From Bacteroidales bacterium (GTDB taxonomy: Bacteria; Bacteroidota; Bacteroidia; Bacteroidales; UBA3824), in contig JAFPZK010000029.1 in assembly GCA_017417315.1 (NCBI GenBank), forward strand, positions 1-64,000: a stretch of 64,000 nt of DNA, given 5' to 3'. Within the stretch, counting starts at the first letter, position 1. Every line of letters starts with the position of its first letter. Shown here one piece after another: positions 10,627 through 17,966 of this stretch. A model generated the notes under the pieces. That model worked only from the letters and a program-made list of their open reading frames with translations, was not told where the DNA came from and searched no databases. The translations under genes and the position numbers were made by a program.

Positions 10627-10984
10627 TTTTGTCCTCCTTTTTATTGAAAAAATGTTTTCTGAAAATTTGATGTGTCCAACCCGATGCTATCAGAACGACG
10701 ATTGTGCTGACCACAGTTGCTAAAATTATCGGAAGCCATTCGGCTTTTATAATGTCGAAATATTTCATAAGAGCCACGCTCGGCGGCACGAAAAAGAATG
10801 CGAGATTTTCTAATAAAAAATTACTGATTTTATTAACCCATTCGTATTTTATCAATTTGATTTTTAAGAAAACGGTGAGTAAAATCATTCCGATGATACA
10901 CGAGGGGAATTTTATGCCGGTAAGCCAAACAATCAGTTCGCCTAATGCAAGGCACCCGAAAATAATTATAAACTGAATTAACAT
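10607..10984 (-). CDS. lrgA: LrgA/CidA holin-like protein
   Basis: A 125-residue inner-membrane protein with about four hydrophobic segments: FIIIFGCLALGELIVWLTG, FPSCIIGMILLTVFL, FLLENLAFFFVPPSVALM and WLPIILATVVSTIVVLIAS. The block PSCIIGMILL and the FFVPPSVALM motif are typical of LrgA/CidA. It is the first gene of a two-gene unit with lrgB, which overlaps its 3' end by 20 bases. A -7 box sits shortly upstream. It probably oligomerises in the membrane like a holin; partnership with LrgB is inferred from family and overlap. Confidence 0.9.
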   Translation of the reverse strand: MLIQFIIIFGCLALGELIVWLTGIKFPSCIIGMILLTVFLKIKLIKYEWVNKISNFLLENLAFFFVPPSVALMKYFDIIKAEWLPIILATVVSTIVVLIASGWTHQIFRKHFFNKKEDKNGTSEK

Positions 10985-11007
10985 GACAACATTATTTTTT
11001 TTCGTTG

Positions 11008-11015
11008 CAAAAATA
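11008..11015 (-). promoter_or_regulatory. -7 box of lrgAB
   Basis: TATTTTTG followed by CAACG on the minus strand, 24 bases before the lrgA start; no clear -33 box. Confidence 0.5.
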
Positions 11016-11065
11016 GTGTTATCATGTTTAGTTGTGGTTAAGTTAATGCAATGTTAGTTTGATAA

Positions 11066-11096
11066 AAAAATCCCCGCTTGAAAAACGGGGATTTTT
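11066..11096 (-). terminator. Terminator of the GH43 gene
   Basis: AAAAATCCCCG and its complement around a 9-base loop, directly after the GH43 stop on the minus strand and ending in T5. Confidence 0.85.
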
Positions 11097-11102
11097 ATGT
11101 CA

Positions 11103-13142
11103 TTAATTTATCAAGAAAACTTTTTCTTTTCCGTTGTAAACGGCTTTTACGGTTGCCCTGCCTTCAACAATTTTGCTGACAGTGATTTTAACGTCTGGAT
11201 TGTCGCAGGTTGCTTTTAAATCCGATTTGTCAGTCATCGGGCCGTAAACTTGATAATGGTCGCACTCTGTATAACCGTTGAAATTCGTGAAATATACCGG
11301 TGTTGTGGGAATCGTTAAAACGTTGCCGTCAACAGTGATTTTCATCTGCGGTGTCTTCGGTACGTCAAAGTTTTGTCCTGCTTTGGTGAAACCGATGCCA
11401 TGAAGGTCAAACAAGCCGTAAGGTGTTGCCTGACGTTTTTCCCAAGGATTTTTAGGTTCGGGTTCGGTAACGTCCGGTCCTTCGCAAACCAAATAGATAG
11501 CGTGTTTGCCGGTTAAGCCTTCAACCTGAAGAACTTTTACTGAATAAACCGTCGGATATTTCGGCGCATTTTCAGGGACGTCAATAACGGCGATTTCTTT
11601 GCCGTTCCATGTTGAATTTGCATAAGGTCCGTCCATCATTACGTGAATTTTGAACGCACCGTGTCCCTGTGATGAGAGGTTGAGGTTTAGGGTTGCGCCG
11701 TCGCCTTGTTTGATACCGTTAAACGCTTTAACGCCTTTTGTATCAGCAGTTAAACCGCCAAAACCGAAATATTTGAAACCTACAATGCCTTTGTTTGTGA
11801 TTCCGGCAACGTCCATGCTGTTGTTCCAAACATCGTGATTGTCCTGCATCCAACGGTTGCCTGTCATAAAACAAGCGTAACCTGCTGAATAATACTGATA
11901 AGGCGGAAGTCCGAAAATCTGAAAACCTTCGCTCGTGATTTCTGCGCCGGTGTAATGATTGCCGTCTTTTGCTTTTGCTGACCACTCATTATCAGGAGCA
12001 TAGGGGTCGTATGCGGTGATTTTTACCGTGCCGCCGTCAGCAACCTTCTTTTTGTCCCAAGTAATTTTTATCGGTGCAACCATTGCCTGACGTGCATTTC
12101 CGAATCCGCGGGGCGGACGGTGATAGAAAACGTACCACTGACCGTTGATTTCCTGAATAGAGCCGTGAGTATTATGACTGCCGTTTGTGGTCATCAAATG
12201 AGAGCCGTCATTGTTGAGAACAACGCCGCGAGAGTCCACCAAAACGCCGCCGGCACGCCAAGGTCCGAGCGGAGAATCACCGTAAGCATATCTCAAAGCC
12301 GAATTTGTGTTGCCCACGCCGTATTCTTTTCCCGAATAGCCCGAAAATACCATTACGTATTTGTTTCCGACCTGACGGATTGAAGAGGCTTCAAAAAAGT
12401 TGAAATCCAAAGGATTTTGACCTTTGTAAAGTGCTTTATATTCAGAGCCTGCTTTGTCTAACAATTTTCCGTCCCAACTGCTTGCCGGAATAAACGGGTC
12501 GATAAGTTCTGTTCCCGGACGTTTTGAATACATCGTGTTTTGGTCTAACTCGCAAGCCGTAGAGTGCTGAAAACCGTAGAACACATAAGCGCGGAAACCT
12601 TTTTTGTAATCTTTGTCTTTTTTATCGTTGACGGGTTCGATGAAAACTGACGGGTCAAAATCGATTAAAGAGCCGTCAAGACAAGCCCTACCGTCTTCGG
12701 TGAGGTTAATCGGCGTGAAAGGTCCGTCTGGGCGGTCTGATTTACAAACCATCGGCACTCTTCTCCAACCTCTTGAATGGGGATAAAGATAATAAGTGCG
12801 TTTGCCGGTTTCACGGTCGTTAACTTCTACGAGGTCGGGCGCAAACATCGTGTCCCAATGTCCGTCAATAAAATACTTGAAAATCGGTCCTTCGTCTCTC
12901 CACTCAGAAAGGTTTTCAACGGGTGCTGACCACATACGAATATCGTTTCCGCAATATGCAGTATATTGCGTGTCGTGCGAACCGATAATGTAAGCACGGT
13001 ATTTGCCCGGGTGGTCGGGATCTTCAAAAACGCGGGGTTCACCGTCGGGAAGATGTTCCCAAAGCGGTAAATAGGGATTTTGTGCCGTGGCGGACATGAA
13101 AGCCGCCGCAACTCCGAATGTTAAAAGAAATTTCTTCATCAT
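11103..13142 (-). CDS. Secreted glycoside hydrolase family 43 protein
   Basis: A 679-residue exported enzyme with signal peptide MMKKFLLTFGVAAAFMSATAQ. The N-terminal half is a GH43 five-bladed propeller: PRVFEDPDHPGKYRAYIIG (region of the general-base Asp), MFAPDLVEV, FDPSVFIEP (third Asp), then NFFEASSIRQVGNKYVMVFSG (catalytic acid Glu) and GSHNTHGSIQEINGQWYVFYHRP. The C-terminal ~250 residues look like beta-sandwich modules, one resembling a CBM6-type domain (HGAFKIHVMMDGP). GH43 enzymes remove arabinose, xylose or galactose from hemicellulose or pectin; the substrate cannot be fixed here. There is no lipobox and no T9SS sorting domain, so it is probably periplasmic. It is a single gene. 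Confidence 0.9.
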   Translation of the reverse strand: MMKKFLLTFGVAAAFMSATAQNPYLPLWEHLPDGEPRVFEDPDHPGKYRAYIIGSHDTQYTAYCGNDIRMWSAPVENLSEWRDEGPIFKYFIDGHWDTMFAPDLVEVNDRETGKRTYYLYPHSRGWRRVPMVCKSDRPDGPFTPINLTEDGRACLDGSLIDFDPSVFIEPVNDKKDKDYKKGFRAYVFYGFQHSTACELDQNTMYSKRPGTELIDPFIPASSWDGKLLDKAGSEYKALYKGQNPLDFNFFEASSIRQVGNKYVMVFSGYSGKEYGVGNTNSALRYAYGDSPLGPWRAGGVLVDSRGVVLNNDGSHLMTTNGSHNTHGSIQEINGQWYVFYHRPPRGFGNARQAMVAPIKITWDKKKVADGGTVKITAYDPYAPDNEWSAKAKDGNHYTGAEITSEGFQIFGLPPYQYYSAGYACFMTGNRWMQDNHDVWNNSMDVAGITNKGIVGFKYFGFGGLTADTKGVKAFNGIKQGDGATLNLNLSSQGHGAFKIHVMMDGPYANSTWNGKEIAVIDVPENAPKYPTVYSVKVLQVEGLTGKHAIYLVCEGPDVTEPEPKNPWEKRQATPYGLFDLHGIGFTKAGQNFDVPKTPQMKITVDGNVLTIPTTPVYFTNFNGYTECDHYQVYGPMTDKSDLKATCDNPDVKITVSKIVEGRATVKAVYNGKEKVFLIN

Positions 13143-13232
13143 TGATTAATTTTACAAAATTTTTAGTGTCGTAAAATTAAACAACTCAAAGCAAAAAGAA
13201 TTATCCTTAGGTTACAAAAGTTTATTTGTTTG

Positions 13233-15134
13233 TTACATTTTCATCATTTCTTTGACCGCTTTTGCGATTGCCGTGCGGTCATAACCGCATAATTCGTACA
13301 AGTCCTGTTGCGAACCGTGTTCTATAAACTTGTCAGGAATGCCCAAACGTTTTATTTTTGCAGAATAAAAATTGTCAACGGCATATTCCGCTATCAGCGA
13401 ACCGAAGCCGCCTTGAAGTGCATTATCTTCAACCGTAATAATTTTTGAAAACTTTTTAAACACATTATCTAACAACTCTGTATCGAGCGGCTTGATAAAG
13501 CGCATATCATAATGCGCCGGAAAAATATTTTCTTCCCTCAAAGCCTCTAACGCGCAAAGCACTTCGTAACCTGCCGTCCCGATGGAAATTACCGCTACGT
13601 CTTCGCCTTCGGTCAAAAGCCGCCCTTTGCCGATTTCCAACTCCTGAAAAGCGTTTTGCCAATCAGGATTATGACCGTAACCTCTCGGATAACGAATCGA
13701 AAACGGACGTTTCGACAACATTGCCGTATACATCAAATTGCGTAACTCCGCCTCGTCAAAAGGCGCGGAAACCACCAAATTAGGAATATGTCTTAAATAA
13801 GAAATGTCAAACGCGCCCTGATGTGTCGCACCGTCAGCACCAACTAAGCCCGCACGATCAAGACAAAGAACCACAGGCAGTTTAGGCAGACAAACGTCGT
13901 GAATTATCTGGTCGTATGAACGCTGCATAAAAGTCGAGTAAATATTACAAAACGGTATCAAACCCTGAGCCGCCATTCCCGCAGAAAACGTTACGGCATG
14001 TTCTTCGGCAATGCCGACGTCAAAAACTCTGTCAGGAAATTTCTGAGCCATAATATTCATCGAGCAACCTGACGGCATAGCAGGCGTTACGCCGACGATA
14101 TGCGGATTTTGTTCTGCTAATTCGGTCAGCGTTTTACCGAAAACGATTTGAAACTTTTCGCCCGAAACTTTTTTATTTGTTTCGATGACTTCGCCGGTCT
14201 CGATGTTAAAAGCCGAACTCGTGGCATGCCATGCGGTCTGATTTTCTTCCGCAAATTTGTAACCTTTGCCTTTTTTGGTGATAACGTGCAGAAGTTTAGG
14301 ACCTTTGATGTTTTTCATTTCTTTCAAAAGTTCCGCCAAATGCACAACGTCATGACCGTCAACAGGCCCGAAATATCTGAAACCCAAACCCGAAAACAAG
14401 TTTGACCGTTTCATCACCACGTATTTAATGCCTTTCTCAACCTTTACCAAAAAGTCGCGGGTAGAAGGCACAAGTCTGTCGAATTTGCCGAGAATATTCC
14501 AAACGTCATTTCTTACGCGGTTGTAAGTTTTTGAAGTCGTAATGTCCAACAAATAATCGCTTAACGCGCCTTGATTCGGGTCAATAGCGATGTGATTGTC
14601 GTTAAGAACGACAAGAAGATTTGACTTTTGAATACCGGCATTGTTGAGCCCTTCAAAAGCCATTCCGCCGGTCATCGCGCCGTCGCCGATAACTGAAATT
14701 ACGTGCCTTTCTTCCTGCTTTAAGATTTCGGAGGCAACCGCCAAACCGAGTGCCGAACTTATTGAAGTAGAAGCATGTCCGACGGTAAAAGCATCGTAAG
14801 GACTTTCGTCGCGGTTAGGGAAAGGACTTAAACCGTGAAACGTTCTCAAAGTCTCGAACATCTGTTTCCGCCCCGTCAGAATCTTATGGATATACGCCTG
14901 ATGTCCTACGTCGAAAACAATTTCGTCGTAAGGCGTATTGTAGACATAATGCAACGCCACGGTAAGTTCCACAACGCCCAAAGCGGCTGCAAAATGTCCG
15001 GGGTGTCGGCTGATTACCTCAATCACAAACCTTCTCAACTCTGCACAAAGGTCAACTAACTGCTCTTTGGAGAGTTTTTTCAGGTCTGACGGATAATTGA
15101 TTTTGTCCAAAAGCGGATAACTGTTCTCTGCCAT
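13233..15134 (-). CDS. dxs: 1-deoxy-D-xylulose-5-phosphate synthase
   Basis: First enzyme of the MEP isoprenoid pathway: condenses pyruvate and glyceraldehyde 3-phosphate with thiamine diphosphate. Length of 633 residues is normal. Visible signatures are FDVGHQAYIHKILTGR, the TPP-binding GDGAMTGGMAFEGLNNAG, LNDNHIAIDPNQG, the second-domain DVGIAEEHAVTFSAGMA (catalytic Glu region), CLDRAGLVGADGATHQGAFD and IRYPRGYG. It is cytoplasmic. It is divergent from the radical SAM gene across a 94-base gap in which each strand has its own -7 box. Confidence 0.98.
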   Translation of the reverse strand: MAENSYPLLDKINYPSDLKKLSKEQLVDLCAELRRFVIEVISRHPGHFAAALGVVELTVALHYVYNTPYDEIVFDVGHQAYIHKILTGRKQMFETLRTFHGLSPFPNRDESPYDAFTVGHASTSISSALGLAVASEILKQEERHVISVIGDGAMTGGMAFEGLNNAGIQKSNLLVVLNDNHIAIDPNQGALSDYLLDITTSKTYNRVRNDVWNILGKFDRLVPSTRDFLVKVEKGIKYVVMKRSNLFSGLGFRYFGPVDGHDVVHLAELLKEMKNIKGPKLLHVITKKGKGYKFAEENQTAWHATSSAFNIETGEVIETNKKVSGEKFQIVFGKTLTELAEQNPHIVGVTPAMPSGCSMNIMAQKFPDRVFDVGIAEEHAVTFSAGMAAQGLIPFCNIYSTFMQRSYDQIIHDVCLPKLPVVLCLDRAGLVGADGATHQGAFDISYLRHIPNLVVSAPFDEAELRNLMYTAMLSKRPFSIRYPRGYGHNPDWQNAFQELEIGKGRLLTEGEDVAVISIGTAGYEVLCALEALREENIFPAHYDMRFIKPLDTELLDNVFKKFSKIITVEDNALQGGFGSLIAEYAVDNFYSAKIKRLGIPDKFIEHGSQQDLYELCGYDRTAIAKAVKEMMKM

Positions 15135-15159
15135 TTACACGGTTAACAAAAAAATCTTG

Positions 15160-15167
15160 CAAATATA
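15160..15167 (-). promoter_or_regulatory. -7 box of dxs
   Basis: TATATTTG followed by CAAG on the minus strand, 26 bases before the dxs start. Confidence 0.5.
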
Positions 15168-15192
15168 TAAAGTTAGTTTGAATAAAAAGAAC

Positions 15193-15200
15193 TAATTTTG
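15193..15200 (+). promoter_or_regulatory. -7 box of the radical SAM gene
   Basis: TAATTTTG followed by CAAAA, 29 bases before the start codon; -33 box not evident. It is divergent with the dxs -7 box 26 bases away. Confidence 0.5.
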
Positions 15201-15228
15201 CAAAATAAACAGAATTTTAATAATAATT

Positions 15229-16209
15229 ATGATTGAGTTTTGGCTTTTTGTTAAGAAATTGACTTTTAAGAAAACCGTGAACTTTTTTGTCCGCAGTTTT
15301 TATATATTGCTTTCGCGCTGCCTTAAAAAGGTGAAAATCAAGGCAATGCCGTGGTCATATTCCATAGAGCCGACTAATCTCTGCAACCTCAAATGTCGGG
15401 AATGTGCCTCAGGTTTAGGGCTTTTAATCCGCCGGAAAGGTAACATTTCGATAGAGAATTTCCGCATTGCTGCCGACAATATTGCGCCGTATGCGCTGAA
15501 TTGTTTTCTTTATTTTCAGGGCGAACCGTTTTTGAACAAAGATTTTTTTGAAATGGTAAAATACGCACATAAAAAGCGGATTTTTCTTGCGACCTCTACA
15601 AACGGACATTTCATCACGGAAGAAACGGCTGAAAAAACTTCGCTTTCGGGTCTTGACAAAATCATAGTTTCGCTTGACGGTTTTAATCAAGAGAGTTATT
15701 CAGCATACAGAAAAAACGGTGATTTTCAGACGGTTATCAATGCGATAAAGTTTTTGTCAAAGGCAAAAAAAAAGTTAGGCAGAAAGAATCCGATAATTGA
15801 AGTTCAGACTATTGTCAACAAAATTAACGAAAACAATTTGCAAGAAATAAAAGCCGCTGCTTTAAAAGCCGGTGCTGACAAGTTTTATCTGAAAACAATG
15901 CAAATAGAGAACGCGGAAGATTTTCCTGTTTTCAAGACTTCAATAGAAAAATATTCGCGATATGATAATAATAACAGGTTAAAACACCGTGTAGGTTTTT
16001 GTTTACGGATTTTAAATTCTGCGGTGATAACGATAGATTTAGATGTTGTGCCTTGTTGTTATGACAAAGATGCAGCTTTTAGCCTCGGCAAGATTTCTTC
16101 TAATAATTTAAAAGAAATTCTGCTCTCGCCAAAAGCCGTAACTTTTTATCAACAAATTGAATTTCAACGGGATAAACGACCGGAAATGTGTGAGAATTGC
16201 GGAGGATAA
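15229..16209 (+). CDS. Radical SAM/SPASM-type protein
   Basis: A 326-residue protein of the radical S-adenosylmethionine superfamily. The [4Fe-4S] cluster motif CNLKCREC gives C52, C56 and C59 (CxxxCxxC). Glycine- and strand-rich elements of the partial TIM barrel follow (YFQGEPFLNKDFF, IIVSLDGFNQESY). The C-terminal part has a SPASM-like set of cysteines (GFCLRIL, VVPCCYDKD, MCENCGG at the very end). SPASM proteins modify peptides or serve as maturases, and many stand-alone ones are unassigned. No precursor peptide gene is evident beside it. The downstream peptidase gene is convergent with only a 10-base gap. Function unknown beyond family. Confidence 0.88.
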   Translation: MIEFWLFVKKLTFKKTVNFFVRSFYILLSRCLKKVKIKAMPWSYSIEPTNLCNLKCRECASGLGLLIRRKGNISIENFRIAADNIAPYALNCFLYFQGEPFLNKDFFEMVKYAHKKRIFLATSTNGHFITEETAEKTSLSGLDKIIVSLDGFNQESYSAYRKNGDFQTVINAIKFLSKAKKKLGRKNPIIEVQTIVNKINENNLQEIKAAALKAGADKFYLKTMQIENAEDFPVFKTSIEKYSRYDNNNRLKHRVGFCLRILNSAVITIDLDVVPCCYDKDAAFSLGKISSNNLKEILLSPKAVTFYQQIEFQRDKRPEMCENCGG

Positions 16210-16219
16210 TTTTCTTTCA

Positions 16220-17167
16220 TTATCTCACCCTTACCCTTTGCCCTAACCTCAGAGTTGATGTTTGAGAAATATGATTCATTTGACAGAGTTTTTTTACCGT
16301 AGTGTGATATTTGCGTGCTAATGCGCCGAGAGTGTCGCCGCTTTTTATCACGTGAACAAGTGCCTCAGAAGCCGCTTGCGATTCCTTATCTGTCTGACCG
16401 AAATGCGAATTAATGTTGAAATAATGCTTTTTCAAAGTAAAAATAGTATCTCGGAGTTCGCCTTTTTCAAAGCAGAAAATTCGTTCCGCGTCAAAAGGTT
16501 TTCCCATATAACGGGTTTCAAAATGAAGATGAGGTCCGGTACTTCTGCCCGTTGAGCCGCCAAGACCAATGGTTTCTCCCGCTTTTACAAGGTCGTTTTC
16601 TTGAACTAAATGTTTTGAAAGGTGTGCGTAATAAGTTTCCAAACCGTTGGCATGACGCAAAACTATCAAATTGCCGTAACCGCCCGCTTTGCCGACTTCG
16701 CGAACTACTCTTACTTTACCGTCAAAAGCGGCATAAATAGGATCGCCGGTATTCAACTGAATGTCAGTACCTTTATGCTCTCGATAACGACGAAATTTAA
16801 AGCCTGAGTTTACTTGTCCGATTTTAGGACACGCCCAAGAATGAAGACTGTCGGTAAGACACAAATCCACTTCTTCGGGAATTTCAGAAAGCGGAACGTC
16901 TTTATAAGCATGAATAGACTCTGAATCCCAATCATCTTGAAAATCCTCGTCAGAAATATTCGGACGGTCAAGTTCCACATAACTCCATGTAAAATTTTTA
17001 TAGAGGACAATTTTTGTGTATTTGTCTCTTGTGTCAATCGTGTCGATTGCCTCAGCGTTAGCCTCTGTTTCTTGAATTTCTTGTTTTGTAAGTTTTTCGC
17101 CTTCTTGCGCAAATGCAGTGTTAAGGCTTAATGTCAATAATGCCGGTATAAAAAATATCTTTTTCAC
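16220..17167 (-). CDS. M23 family metallopeptidase with C-terminal LysM
   Basis: A 315-residue exported cell-wall peptidase. The signal peptide is MKKIFFIPALLTLSLNTAFAQ, read from a GTG start at 17167. The LytM/M23 domain (about 115-235) has the zinc motifs REHKGTDIQL (HxxxD) and PHLHFE (HxH), both complete, so it is likely an active endopeptidase that cuts peptidoglycan cross-links. The LysM domain at the C-terminus (HVIKSGDTLGALARKYHTTV to LGQRVRV) would anchor it to peptidoglycan. It has a full promoter whose -33 box is in the tail of the previous gene's terminator. Confidence 0.93.
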   Translation of the reverse strand: MKKIFFIPALLTLSLNTAFAQEGEKLTKQEIQETEANAEAIDTIDTRDKYTKIVLYKNFTWSYVELDRPNISDEDFQDDWDSESIHAYKDVPLSEIPEEVDLCLTDSLHSWACPKIGQVNSGFKFRRYREHKGTDIQLNTGDPIYAAFDGKVRVVREVGKAGGYGNLIVLRHANGLETYYAHLSKHLVQENDLVKAGETIGLGGSTGRSTGPHLHFETRYMGKPFDAERIFCFEKGELRDTIFTLKKHYFNINSHFGQTDKESQAASEALVHVIKSGDTLGALARKYHTTVKKLCQMNHISQTSTLRLGQRVRVR

Positions 17168-17195
17168 TGTATAGATTTTTTTTAAAATTTCGGCG

Positions 17196-17226
17196 CAAAA
17201 TTATAAAAAAAATCCTAATACACAAA
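17196..17226 (-). promoter_or_regulatory. Promoter of the M23 peptidase gene
   Basis: On the minus strand TTTG (17223-17226), 19 bases, TAATTTTG (17196-17203), a full match. The -33 box overlaps the U tract of the upstream terminator. Confidence 0.7.
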
Positions 17227-17261
17227 AAAAGACCGTCTGCAAATTACAGACGGTCTTTTTT
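17225..17261 (-). terminator. Terminator of the Ala-rich lipoprotein gene
   Basis: Arms of 15 bp (core GACCGTCTG/CAGACGGTC) around a 7-base loop, with A6 and T6 flanks. Confidence 0.9.
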
Positions 17262-17292
17262 ATAAAATCTAAATGCTTCTTAACATAAGTTC

Positions 17293-17769
17293 TTATTCAG
17301 CATCTTCTGCGCTTTCAGCACCTTCTGCGTTTTCAGCAGCCTCAGCAGCAGCGGCAGCGGCAGCAGCCTCAGCAGCAGCTTTCTGAGCAGCAACTACTTG
17401 CTCCAACATAGCAGCAACGTCTACCTTAGAATCAGCAGCGAATTTTTTAACGCCTTCTGCATCTTTTGCAACAACTGCACTTGCAACTTCAACAAATTTA
17501 GCAGAAAAAGCCTGAGCCTGAGCAAGGTCAGCAGCCTGTGTCAAGTTAGCCAAACCGTTGAAACCAAGAGCCAAAGCACAAGACTCATCAGTTGTAAGTT
17601 GATCTTTTACAGCATACAATTTGTCAGCCAATGTTGTTGCAGTTGCAACATCTTGCTTTGTGAGAGCTTCCATTAAAGATTTTGCATCCTGAGTATTCTG
17701 AGATGCGCAAGATACCATAACTACCATTGCCACAACCAAAGCGGCAACAAAAGAATAAATTTTTTTCAT
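17293..17769 (-). CDS. Alanine-rich putative lipoprotein
   Basis: A 158-residue protein with signal MKKIYSFVAALVVAMVVMVSC; the cysteine at about residue 21 fits a lipoprotein (MVSC is a relaxed lipobox). The middle is helical and Ala-rich. The last 40 residues are almost only Ala and Glu (a run of A with E, then NAEGAESAEDAE), a low-complexity acidic tail. I recognise no family. Similar short helical lipoproteins occur in Bacteroidota without known role. It has a -7 box upstream and a strong terminator and is divergent from the acetylesterase gene. Confidence 0.75.
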   Translation of the reverse strand: MKKIYSFVAALVVAMVVMVSCASQNTQDAKSLMEALTKQDVATATTLADKLYAVKDQLTTDESCALALGFNGLANLTQAADLAQAQAFSAKFVEVASAVVAKDAEGVKKFAADSKVDVAAMLEQVVAAQKAAAEAAAAAAAAEAAENAEGAESAEDAE

Positions 17770-17812
17770 TTTTTTAAATAAAATTTTGTGATTGATGAAT
17801 TAATTTCTGCGG

Positions 17813-17820
17813 CAAAAGTA
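17813..17820 (-). promoter_or_regulatory. -7 box of the Ala-rich lipoprotein gene
   Basis: TACTTTTG followed by CCGC on the minus strand, 44 bases before the start codon. Confidence 0.5.
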
Positions 17821-17905
17821 CTCTTAAAACTTGAAAATCCGTTAAAACTTATTAAAATTTATTATTAATTTTGTGTTACGTAGTTAATTAATAGTTAACC
17901 GTATA

Positions 17906-17934
17906 CTTGTTTTCAAAAAAAATCATTATCTTTG
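17906..17934 (+). promoter_or_regulatory. Promoter of the acetylesterase-mannanase unit
   Basis: CTTG (17906-17909), 17 bases, TATCTTTG (17927-17934); 33 bases before the start codon. The spacing is a little short. Confidence 0.5.
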
Positions 17935-17966
17935 AACGCTGAATATCAATTACACATTACACTAAA

